Shown here piece by piece: positions 32,504 through 42,932 of a stretch of DNA of 64,000 bases (position 1 is its first letter; each line of letters begins with the position of its first letter). Origin of the DNA: Butyriboletus loyo (taxonomy: Eukaryota; Basidiomycota; Agaricomycetes; Boletales; Boletaceae); assembly GCA_038093515.1 (NCBI GenBank), contig JBBPSI010000011.1, positions 248,001 through 312,000 of the forward strand, in the 5' to 3' direction. The notes below the pieces were generated by a model. It was not told the origin of the DNA and did no database searches. It saw only the letters and a program-made list of their open reading frames with translations. A program made the position numbers and the translations under genes.

Positions 32504-35500
32504 TCAATCTTTCCTCTGGAAAACAGGATGAGGCAATGGTCGCCGCGGTCGTTTCGATGTAGATGAGGGCAAATTCTGCAAATTACTAAACCCTGTGGAC
32601 CTCGGGGGTGCGTTGCGGCGTGCATTATTCTGTGGATCACACAATGCCAAGGTCACAACTGGATCGTACTCAACATAGGCGAGACGAACCTCTGCCTCTT
32701 GTTTCTGCTTTGAATAAAACGCGAACAAATCTGCAATCTGCTGTTCAATCACTTGTTTTTCTTGATGGAGTCTTCCAACATCATCAGTCATCGCGGCCAC
32801 CTCCCGGCTCAGCTCTGCTTTGAAGTGCTCGACATGCGCTACATCATGTCAGCGATGGGGTTTCTTCTATTCGCCATCTAGCTTACCTTGAACGTTGATA
32901 GCTGTAGCCTCCTTCATGGCTTCCACGAATCGTAGTCTCTCGCCGCGAATCTCGTTCGTGAGCTCTGTGGGAGATCGTCGAGACAATGAGAACATCCCGA
33001 ATTGAACAATGGATGCCTGCCTACCTGTTGAGAGGGCACGGAGCATCTGTTCTTGTTCGTGTCGCTGTCGATTTATGATCTCGAGCACGGAATCCGTCAC
33101 TACAAGTTCCAGTCAAAACTCTGAGTTAGTAAGGACGACTGGGGACCCGCACCGAGCGCGGACCGTTGTTCAGTGCCGTTCTTCATCTGCTCTCTGACCA
33201 CATCCATCAGTTCGCCGACGGATGCCTGCAGCTGACCTTCACCCAAGGCTTTGGTTTGGACGGATGATATAAAATGTCTGATCTCGCTGAGCATCCCTTG
33301 GGTAGGGGGCTGTCCGTCAACGGCGTCACCCTCTGAGGAGATACCAAGGTGAGAGCAAAGTTGTTCAACGTTTGCAGCCACTGATTGGATATGAACAGTG
33401 CCGCCATTAACGAAGGCCTCGAGCCACTGCGAATGTTACGATAGTTTCAATAGGTCACAGAAAAACTGGGAGTTGTGATTGATACATACCGAGTTCAATT
33501 CATTGAGGTAACGAACGCTATCAGCTTGTTGGTCGAGCTGGAGCTTCCGCTGTTCTTCGTCCAGCTTAAGATGATCCAAGATTACTTGGAACTACAAAGA
33601 TATGGTAAACGTGAGCTTAAAACGCGCCAATGGCAATAACAGACCTTCTTTGAATCACCATCTGGGGTTTGCGACGAGGGTATGCTGTGCATCTCCTTTT
33701 CTGTGGAAACCGCGGCAATGCTGGATCTGTACAGACACGCAAGTTCGTCAAGTTTCGAGTGTATATCTGATAGATCGACAAAAGTATTGGGGGATCCGTC
33801 CCGAAGACCACTCTCAGTCGATGACGAGGGGCGAGGTGTCCGAGGATGAATATCTAGGTTCCTCGTAGTTCTAGCATGCGTTGGAGGTTTCTCGGCCTCT
33901 CGCGTAGCCTGAAGTTGCAGTTGGGTCTGGCCTTGTTCGATGGACGTTAGCTTCCCCATAAGAATTGGCGCCAGCGTTGCAAGTTGTGTCTGTAAGGCCT
34001 CAAACATCTTCACTAATGAATCCATCTGTGGATGTTTCGAGTCCGCTAGGATTTGCTTCCTCAGCTCTTTGAGGCTGGTCAAGACGTTCTGCAAATTCTC
34101 ATTGTCGATGTGGCCATTTGAACTAGATATTGGTTTAGCCGCTGCAGCCACCGCTTGCCCCAAGAAGACCTGTATTTCGTTTGGGAGAATATGTATGTCT
34201 CGCTGGAGGGAAATGATCTGTTCACCCAGTCCTGCTGTTTGGTCATAGTGCTTTGCAGCGGTATCCTTGATAAGCTCTGCTAACGGCGCCAACTGAGGCT
34301 CCACACCAACGGCGAGTGGGGACATCGGCGGATTCTCGGCGTGTTCTCGAATCGCAGGCTCTGAAAGCTTAGCCCGTAAAGTAGCCACTGACATCGCGAA
34401 TGACGTAGATGCTTTAGCAGGCGAACTGGGCGGTGTCAGTGCAGGTGATGACAGACGCTCTGCACGATCTCTCCTAAATGCACTCCGCACAGAGGCGGTC
34501 TCGGAAGGAGGCACATTTGGTGGCTTGGGAAGTGGAATCACGATAGAAGCGTCCGTCGAAGGTGTGTCGACGATCTTACTCCAGCTCTCTCCCGCATTCC
34601 CTTCCTGGAGCTTCTCGATCTCTGCGAATGAACGTCCGTGGTGCGTTGGGTGGTTGATTTGCGCACCCCGGAGAGCGGTGCCCACGCTGGATGAAGTGAC
34701 AGCACTCGGTGCGGGGCTTCCAACTTCCGAGCACTCGATTTGGGCAAGGCGTTGCGTGACGACGGACAATGTTCCAAGGTTGGCGATAGAAGGGCTTTTC
34801 GACGGAGAGTGAGAATTGGAGAATTGAGACGGGGGACGAGGTGGGGAGACAGACAGTGGAGAAAGTGTATGATGTGGTGACTTGGCAACTGGTGTAGGCG
34901 GCGGCGCCTGCTGAGCTGGAGGGGTTTTTGGCGCGCTAGAAGATGTGTATTCAGAGCACGCCTCCCCAGGAGGTGAACGGGATTGTAGGCATTGTCCGAT
35001 TTCTTTGTGTTTAGGCGAAACATCTGTTCTGATACTAAGGGTCTCACTGCGTTTCAACGTATGCACGGTTTCACTTCCGCGTTGTGAGCTGAGAACTGTA
35101 TCCCTGCATCGAGGTGAGATTTGTGAACAGAGACAGGCGTTGGACCTCACCAGATCGCCCCAACCCATCGCGCACGGTCCTGACTAGAAGTCGCGGCAAA
35201 TGTTTCTCTCGGTCGACCCTCAAAGGTCAACTCAAAGGTCTTTAGATCACCTTCGTTGTCGGGTCGTGACACTCGCTCATTGAGAGAACGTACGTCCATG
35301 AACCCATCTAGCTGGATGATGCGACTAGAAGGGGTATCATGCATGGTATACCAAGTAATGAGCAAGTGGGAGTCGTATAATACCACTGTGCATGACATCC
35401 AGACAGGGGGATGAGACGGCGGCCGTGAGAGGTAAAGTAGAGAGCCAGAGAGCACGGATCCAGCTCTGTTGAGGGTTAAAGCTATTTCTTTCTCCGAGGG

Positions 35501-36145
35501 ACGCAAGACCACCTGGGGTTTTGGAAGAGATGTGGGCTCCCCCGGTACAGCGATATGCAGTTCAGGAGCGTGATAAGATGGAACATAATCATCATCATCT
35601 GATTCCTTGTCCTTCTTCTTCTTGAAGACGGACATGAAGTTTCGCAAAGAATTACTCAAAGATCTTCTCTTACTCTTGTGGGGGGCAACGGTGAGAAAAG
35701 GTCGGTGCATGTTGCGCGGGTCGGTCCCCGAGGATGCGCGAGTAGAACCAGGGGGTCTCTTGACTTTAACCATCTCTGCCGCGTCGGTCATGGATTCGAA
35801 TCGATATATTAATTGCTTCGTTGACTGCCGACACAGCGTCGGGGCATGACTGGGACTCAGGACCCGGTCAACCGACAAGTAAGGCTCGCGGGTTACGAGG
35901 TCTTCACGTTCGCCCGCATACTTGAATGCTTGCTCGAGGGCGGAGGTGTTATATGCCCCAATGTGCGGTTCTGTACTGTGAGCAGTGTCCATTTTCCGAG
36001 GGCCCGCAACACCTGACTTTAAAGCTCGAAGAGTGTGTAGTTCATTTGCAGGAGTATAGGGAGGCTCGGTGTTGGTTGTGCTCCTCCGCGATATCGGGGA
36101 GGACATCGGAAGGACGGTTGACGTTGTGTCGCCTACACTCGACAT
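32504..36145 (-). CDS. PH-domain protein with C-terminal coiled coils, uncharacterised
   Basis: Not recognised as a named gene. The start at 36145 (MSSVGDTTSTV) is chosen because the open frame upstream of it lacks protein character. Residues about 1-190 are Ser/Thr-rich with a basic stretch (HKSKRRSLSNSLRNFMSVFK). A PH domain follows, near 35.48-35.15 kb: LSGSLLYLSRPPSHPPVW, SSRIIQLDGFMDVRSL, TFELTFEGRPRETFAAT and the hallmark RARWVGAIWD, split by an intron at about 35.14 kb. The middle is Pro/Ser-rich (QQAPPPTPVAKSPHHTL). The C-terminal third is helical and coiled-coil (LVKMFEALQTQLATLAPIL, RQRHEQEQMLRALST, HQEKQVIEQQIADLFAFYSK), ending PRRPLPHPVFQRKD. About eight exons. The layout suggests a membrane-lipid-binding scaffold, which is inference. 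It lies 3' to 3' with ARH1 and downstream of TIM17. Confidence 0.8.
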
Positions 36146-36472
36146 GGGCTCTGCAAACTCGCGGCAATTCAAGAAAACAACGGCTGATACAGAGTCGATC
36201 GGGAGAAAAAAATCGTACCGGAAGAGTTTCCGGTTGCATTCTCGACCGAAAGGCTGTGATGTATCGCAGCTAGTCTGATCTAAAACCCTGCACGGGGAGA
36301 AGTAACCCGGAAAGTTGTGATGGGAGCGTGATACCAATGACTCGTTGGAGTTGATTATATTCTCGAGTTCGCAAATAAAATGTACGTGCCTTGCCATTAG
36401 CGAATGTATCCCTGCATTGAATGGCGATTATACATTGAGATGGGTAGTAAAGCAAGATAAAATATGTAACGT
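36146..36472. other. Spacer between TIM17 and the PH-domain gene
   Basis: This holds the TIM17 3' UTR and the promoter of the PH-domain gene. The minus strand stays open in the frame of the PH gene (84 codons), but the translation has no conserved character, so it is treated as 5' leader. Confidence 0.4.
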
Positions 36473-37187
36473 CTAGTAGCTGGCCGGTGAAGGTTGTTGC
36501 GCCATATTTTCTGGTACTGAGAGACTGTCTTGGGTGAGGCGCCATTGAAAGAGAGGAGATACGTACGTGGAGGTAGTTGTGGTCGTGTTCCCTCGCTGAA
36601 GACACGGGAAAGTAGGACACCGACACCCTCAAAAACACCGAGTAGAATGCCACAAGTAACGGCTGATCCTAAAGCGGATTTTGGACCACCTGAGAATGCA
36701 TGAGCGAATGATCCAAATGCGAAGAGATTCACAAATGTTGTTCCGGAAGAAACTCGGGTGTCAAATGGACTCACTGCGCGCAGCTAAGCAACCGCCGGTC
36801 ATGAAACCAGAGATGATGGCATTCCAAGCATCCTCCTTCTGCCGCCAGCCCTTGACTGCGCAGTCGAATGTTGAGAACATGCCGCCCCAGACCCCAAAGT
36901 TACCTCCGGTCACAGGCGCTCGTGCTTTTATTGTCGATATGGCACCCACCAGGCGTTCGCCCTAAGGAGAGAGGTTAGCAGATGAAGGGGGAGAAAATGG
37001 GGCGCGTACTCGTGGAGAATTTCGAGCACCCTTTATGCCGTGCCATATACCACCGCCCACGGCACCCATTGCAAAAGCACCTCCAAAGTCATTGAGGATT
37101 ACCCATGGGCTGGGATAGTCGTCAGTGATGCCTTGGAGGAGGATGAGCACATTACCAAGGGTCTCGTGTGTGGTCTGCGTGAGACAT
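36473..37187 (-). CDS. TIM17: Mitochondrial inner-membrane translocase subunit TIM17
   Basis: Core subunit of the TIM23 presequence translocase. The start at 37187 gives [10 protein letters not shown]. An intron splits the next Cys codon, restoring [20 protein letters not shown], which is the Tim17 signature. Next come [57 protein letters not shown] and [20 protein letters not shown]. The fourth membrane stretch is [20 protein letters not shown]. The last exon adds [14 protein letters not shown] and stops at 36473-36475. Four hydrophobic segments are present. The Cys pair near the first membrane segment (DPCPWV) and later (FDCAVK) matches the conserved redox Cys of the family. It diverges from the CDCA7-like gene. 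Confidence 0.95.
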
Positions 37188-37508
37188 GGAAGATGAGTTT
37201 AATGGACCAGTTGAGCTGACTTGTCAAGCGAAGATTTTCTGTTGAGGGTAGGCTTGGAATTGAATGTACACGTGATCGTGCCCAGGGAAGCGGCCAACTC
37301 CACTTTGTACGCGTCGCAGAAGAGCGGACAACGTCGAGCACGACAAGAACGGCGGGCCAGAACGTTGTAGACGATGGGTGGCACTGCGCGCAGATTTTCG
37401 CAGGTGTTCGTGGAGCTGGCAGCGTCGCGGGACCCGCTCAAGCATCTCCCGCACGTGTCATCAACGGGCCACAAAGAAAACGCGTTGTCTCGTCCATCTA
37501 CCTCTCAG
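37188..37508. promoter_or_regulatory. Divergent TIM17/CDCA7-like promoter region
   Basis: This is the spacer between the TIM17 start and the preferred start of the zinc-finger gene. An upstream in-frame ATG at 37374 would lengthen the zinc-finger protein by 45 residues and shorten the spacer to 186 bp. No clear TATA or CCAAT element was picked out. Confidence 0.4.
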
Positions 37509-39923
37509 ATGAACTCCAGCACACACCCCGCACCCGCCCACAATAAACGAAAGCTCGATGTTGAGACCTCCGTCGCCGACCAGCCAGCAACCAAGAAGCA
37601 CAAGCATCCAAAAGATACCATGTCAGTCGCGAACGCGGCCGACGAGTTTCCCAACGGTTTCGTCTACTGTCATCAATGCAACAAGAAGCGTGACGCCACG
37701 GGTCCGTCTCACCCCCTTCCTTCCGCAGCGCATACACTCACATCGCCCTTAGTCTCTGTCCGTTGTACCGCAAAAGACCGCAAGGGTCGCAGGTGCAACG
37801 CTAAGTACTGCAAGCCTTGCCTCAAGAATCGCTACGGTCTTCTTCTCGAAGATGTTCTTGCCGATGGCGAAACAGACCAGGATAACCACGTCCACGGACT
37901 GGGCTATCACTTCAGGTGACGATGCCGTCCTATTCTGCCGGATGTCACAGATCAATGACTTGCCATCAGGTGTCCACGATGCGATGACGTCTGCAACTGT
38001 GTTGCGTGCAGAAAGGCCAAGGGCTTGCAACCGACAGGGTTCGCGGCTGTCCTCATAAACGAAATGCAAACTAATACGCGCTTCCAGGAATCTCGCCAAT
38101 GCAGCACGCCAATCTGGTCTCACCTCGGCCGCCGATGTACTGCGTCAAGACCCCAAAGCCGCCGTCAGTTTACTACGTCATGGTCGATAATGTATCTGAT
38201 CCACTCTCTAGGGTCCCATGGCACATAAGCCGGGTGAGAAGAAGACAAAGCGGCAACAGCCAGTGCATGGTGTTACTTCGAAACACGACAGTAACAACAA
38301 ATCCCTCTCAGCACCAGTCAAAGGTGGCGCCAAGCGGACTCCCCAATCTTTCAAGTCGGAGACAGAATCCAAAGCCAAGCTTGCGCCGAAGGCCAAGGTT
38401 AAGGCTGTCCCTAAACCAAAGTTGCTCGCAAAGCCTATCTGGACACGCGTGGGTACTACTTTATCGCGAACTGAGGCCGAAGAACGCATCAATATCCGCG
38501 AGTTTGCTCTACGATTCTCCTCTGTATTGGAGCTCTCCCGTACCCATCTGGATGAACTAGACGAAATAAGGTCGTCACGAACTCGCAATCTCGAGGATGA
38601 GGACGACGATCTCGTCCCGTGGGTCAGTGAAGCCTGTCTCAAATCATTCCTTCTCGGTCTCTTGAATATGGTAGATGCCAAAGGAGATCGCGAGAAGGTA
38701 GGGCCCACTTTTAGATGTGGCAACATGACTGATCTTGATCGAACTTGTAGCATCTGAAAGCCACCATAAAATCAATACGAGAAAGCGGCGCACATCTCAA
38801 CAAGATATGGGCTGCTCTTGCAACTCTCCGTGACTGGCAGGAGAACGCATCCACATCTTCTCGCTCCACCTCCACTAGCTTTCCTCTTTCTTTTCCGGAC
38901 CCTTTGCCTCCTCCAGAGTCTATTTCTATCATTCGGACACGTAGCGGAACCAATCAGTCCAACATAGGGAGTATTAATGTTCTCCGCACGGCTCAGCTGG
39001 TTCCCGTCATCTCTGCGTTCGTCAATGCCGTTGTCGAATCTGAAGCGGTGAGACAGGAACTCGAAGCGGGAATTCAAGAGTCAAAGGAGCGAGTCAAGGA
39101 GGCACGAGAAGCACATCGTATTGAGAATGAGCGATTCGAGCGCGAAAAGGTGCGCGAAAAAACGACAGGGAAACGGGTAATCGCCTTTTTTTCACTGAAG
39201 AATTACGCTGTTAACACGAGTTTGCAGCTGGACAAGTCAAGGTCGGAGTACCACAAGCGCAACATGGCAACTATCGACGATGCGCTGAAAATGACCTCGT
39301 ATGCAAGCATTCCTCGAATCACACCTTTGGGGAGGGACATAGAAGGGCGCATATATTGGGCTCTCACGCCAGGGATGAACGAGCGCGAAGATGCACTAGA
39401 CCTGCTTCAGTCGTATTCCCAGGGGCGTGCCCAGAAAACATCAAGATCCCGTCGCAAGCCCCTGGTACCATCCGAAGAAGATCGTAGTGCTCTTAGAAAG
39501 TGGTCCTGGTTCGTTGCTGTTTGCGGGAAGAGACCTCCGATCGTAGAACGTACCCTCGTTGACGACGACAGCGAGTATGAGGAAGATGAAGACGAAGAAG
39601 ACGAAGAACAATGGTGGGGATTCTGGGAGCCCGAGGAAATCACGAAGCTGGCGTCTTGGGTTCATTTCAAGGCTAGCCTTGCAGACAGGGCCCCTTCCGG
39701 CGCCCGAACGCAGTCCCCGGACTCGGATGTAGACATGGATGATCTGACCGACGATGAGAGCTCTGACGACAAACTAGAAGGCGATGATATGGAGGCCAGC
39801 ATGATCCCGACCGAAGGTGAGATCGTAACTCTGGTTGAGGTATTGGAACAATACGCATCACTCCTCCGAGGGAGGATCAAGAGAGACGAAGACACGGAAG
39901 ACACTCGCCCGACGAGGAGGTAG
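37509..39923 (+). CDS. CDCA7-type zf-4CXXC_R1 zinc-finger protein with DDT/WHIM-like segments
   Basis: Chromatin-type protein. The N-terminal 4CXXC_R1 zinc finger reads GFVYCHQCNKKRDAT|VSVRC, then RRCNAKYCKPCLKNRYGLLL and YHFRCPRCDDVCNCVACRKA. This matches the CDCA7 zinc-binding fold that recruits the remodeller HELLS/Lsh. Introns cut inside it, and a further intron with donor GTCAGT at about 38.17 kb joins DPKAA to GPMAHKPGEKKT. Next is a basic linker, a DDT-like helical block (INIREFALRFSSVLELS, then SEACLKSFLLGLLNMV), a helical segment (QESKERVKEAREAHRIENER), a WHIM-like motif (PLGRDIEGRIYWALTPG) and acidic patches (SEYEEDEDEEDEEQWWGFWE). About 700 residues. The DDT/WHIM match is by eye and weaker than the zinc finger. 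The start at 37509 is preferred; 37374 is possible. The HELLS partnership is inferred from family. Confidence 0.85.
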
Positions 39924-40091
39924 AGAGCTTGCTCTGATCATTGCGACGACCACACCGCAGCGCAGCGCGTTCTGGGAACGATCCAAGGTTAAATATGTTT
40001 ATACTCTATTTGTCAATAATCATAGAGTACTCGGGTTTGGTCACACTTAGTTTCATACTTATATCCGTACTTTGCATCTTCGTTGATGATA

Positions 40092-40688
40092 TTACACATG
40101 GGACGTGAGCCTCGCAAGGAGATCGTCGTCGCCAATGGGACGTTCGATGCATTTCGAGAGTTGCTCTGCGAGACGGACAGCGAGCACATGCTTACACTGG
40201 TAGCAGCGCTCGACCATGATGTAGGGTGCAACGTATCACGATATGCAGGCTCACCATCAGATGAGATTCGCTCATCAGGACCGCGAACGCGAAAGCAGGG
40301 CAGGTACAGTAGCAAGACGTGTGTGGCGACCAACCCAGACGGGGGAAGACGCTGTACGTCGCAGTGGACCCGAGGACTTCGTAGTGGCATCTCCCCCACG
40401 ACGTCCGGTACTTGAGCACTGCAGACCCATGACCTGAGCGAGCGCGTGCGATAGAGAAGGAGGTAAACATACCGCACTCGCGGTCGACGAGGTCAAGCGC
40501 AGCCAAGAGCGTCGTGTCCGGGAACAGCGCACGCAGCTTGTCGATTCCTTCCTCGACTATAGACTTGGACGTCAGTACCGGCCCATCCGAGAAGACGTCG
40601 CGGGGTCAGCGGGCTTACGGTTGTCCTCATCGATAGAGCCTACGACGGCTTGCACGACGTGTCCCAGACTTGGCGTGGTGATAGACAT
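40092..40688 (-). CDS. SWS1: SWIM zinc-finger protein SWS1/ZSWIM7 (Shu complex)
   Basis: Small recombination factor. Fission yeast Sws1 and human ZSWIM7 join Rad51 paralogues in the Shu complex to promote Rad51 filaments. The start at 40688 gives MSITTPSLGHVVQAVVGSID. Then come GIDKLRALFPDTTLLAALDL, VDREC, RCHYEVLGSTATYSVFPRLG, CYCTCPAFAFAVLMSESHLM and CKHVLAVRLAEQLSKCI. The SWIM signature CxC...CxH (CTC...CKH) is complete, and an intron lies between its two halves. The joint after VDREC has two possible acceptors. The stop at 40092-40094 follows RLTSHV. The size is about that of the family. It diverges from TRM11 with 80 bp between starts and converges with the CDCA7-like gene. Confidence 0.93.
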
Positions 40689-40768
40689 CAAAAGGTTAAG
40701 TGAATCCGAGTCATCCAGCGCGCATTGCGTGTCCGTCAAGACGCGTTCCGAGTTCTTTTTGATCAAAC

Positions 40769-42693
40769 ATGGTCGAGATGACACCATCTGACTATCTCTT
40801 CGTCTTTGCTCAAGCACACGAAGAATTCCGCGTCCCGGAGCTTCGGTCTATAGCAGAGCTCTATGGCTTCCACATCGGATTCGACCATTATACTACCGAG
40901 GACCTCGCCAACGCCGTCAAGCGACCGTTCATGATCCTTAGGTTGAGGGAAGTGGAACACGCAAGGCTTCTCGCAAGCAGATGTATTCTGATCAAGTACG
41001 CCCGCCCCAGAGACCTTGACTGCGCCGACGTGTCGCTCACTTCTCCATCCTTCGCCAGGTCGATCTACGCATTCTACGCACAGGGGTCGACCTACGATGA
41101 ACTACATGAAGCGAACAAACACGTTCGATCTCTTTGGGAACGCTATATTCCTGATACCTCCTTCAAATTCACTGTGAATGGATACAATCACGGGCTTTCT
41201 CAACGTCGGCAGCGCGACGTGATAGAAAGTTTTGCCTACATGGACTTTTTAGGCAAGATCGAGATGAAGAACCCAGCGATTACACTCGGGGTGTTTGAAG
41301 AATGTGCGTGTCTCAAGTCCGCTCGAAATCATCGGTTGACGTCTCTGCATATTTGGATTCAGACGAGGATGATCGCCGACCTGACGGGCGCCGAAACGTA
41401 GACGGTGAATTCAAGCAAGCTTATTTCGGCAGGTTGGTGCGTTTTACCCGATCATTCACTCGTTCTGTCAAGCACCATGTCATGCCCACTCACAGATCGT
41501 GGAAGGCACGGCACGGTCCCTCATCGGGACGTTCGACGTGAAAAAGCGAGCCTACTTTGGGAACACGAGCATGGAAGCGGAGATATCATTGCTGATGGCC
41601 AACCAGACGCAGGTGAGCTGCGTCTTGTCGTGATAATCGACCAGGCGCTCGAGCTGTGACAGGCCGCACCAGGAAAGCTCATGTACGACCCCTTCATCGG
41701 AACCGGAAGCATGGCCTATGTGCGTACCCGATACATAGCTACATGAGCCTGCGCATGACTCGACATTGTGACCAGACGACAGCATATTTTGGAGCACATG
41801 TGTACGGGTCTGACATTGACGGTCGACAGATGCGCGGAAAAGGTCGCGTCCTCGCCTCTAGTGCACGCGGGATGCAATGTCCTGAACTGACGTTGTTCTG
41901 AAGCTAAAACCCCGGGTGTCATCCGTGCAGCTACTCAATATGGGGTCGCACAGAGGATCGTAGACCTTTGCACGTTTGACGTCACGCACCACCCTTGGAG
42001 ATGTGGCGGGCTCTTCGATGCTATCATCACCGATCCCCCGTGTATGTCCCTGATCCGATCATACACTCACCCCGTGGAACGAGCCAGGGTCTGACACATG
42101 AAACAGACGGCGTACGAGCTGGCGCCAAACGCCTCGGACGCAAAAAACGCCGTGATGACAGGCCACCACCACAGACTCCTCAACCGTAAGTCCTTCCGGG
42201 TCTTGCCCACAGACACCACCATCGACGCTAATGCGGATGTGTTCCAGGGACCCGAATGAACCGTACATCCCGCCCACCAAACCATACGAGCTCTCCGTCC
42301 TGATTGCCGATCTCATTCTCTTTGCTCGCTACCAACTCAAACCACATGGATTCCTCGTGTTTTTCCTCCCCACGGTGACAGAGACGTACGAGGAGGTGGA
42401 CGTCAAAGCGGCGCTCTGCGATGGAATGGAACTCATGGCGAATTCTGTGCAAGGGTTCGGAAGTTGGGGTAGACGGGTGGGATATCGCGAACTGCTTTTG
42501 GGCAGCATAACATGGACTGATTCGATGTTCGTAGCTTATCACGGTCCGCAAGGCGACGACAGAGAGTTATCCACCACCCACGTTCGATTCTGCTAACGCC
42601 AACGTTGTGGAACGTTCGCATGGTCCAGCCCACAAGGATTTCAGGGGAAAGTATTTTCAGGGGTTTAAGAAAGCGAGCGAGCAATGGCAGTAG
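40769..42693 (+). CDS. TRM11: tRNA guanine-10 N2-methyltransferase catalytic subunit TRM11
   Basis: Together with Trm112, Trm11 methylates N2 of guanosine 10 in tRNAs in the cytoplasm. The start at 40769 gives MVEMTPSDYLFVFAQAHEEF. A THUMP-like N-terminal domain follows (RPFMILRLREVEHARLLASR, FKFTVNGYNHGLSQRRQRDV). The SAM-binding core is MYDPFIGTGSMAY, YGSDIDGRQMRGK and GLFDAIITDPPYGVRAGAKR; the catalytic DPPY is rebuilt across an intron. After it come PYELSVLIADLILFARYQL and ELMANSVQGFGSWGRR. Skipping a 42509-42564 type intron gives LITVRKATTESYPPP and the C-terminal AHKDFRGKYFQGFKKASEQW. The stop is 42691-42693. At least eight exons. It ends tail to tail with the MFS gene. Confidence 0.94.
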
Positions 42694-42932
42694 TTGACGC
42701 CCGCGTGCTATCAAACGAATGGTCTCGTCGCCCAAATTAAAAGATTCATTAGACAGTCTAAGCCAATGTGGGCAGTACGGAAGAACATGTATGTTTTCGG
42801 AAGTGAAACTATGGTATAAATCGGTTCATATCATGGCAAGTCAACAAACCACGAGGTAACGGAAGAAAACAAAACTAGCGTTCAGACGTCTCCATCTACT
42901 CCTTACATATAGCTCATTGACCAGACCGACCT

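Noticed and set aside
39407..39643. Minus-strand frame with a run of ten Ser residues
   Set aside because: It is the antisense of acidic codons (GAAGAC repeats) in the CDCA7-like gene.
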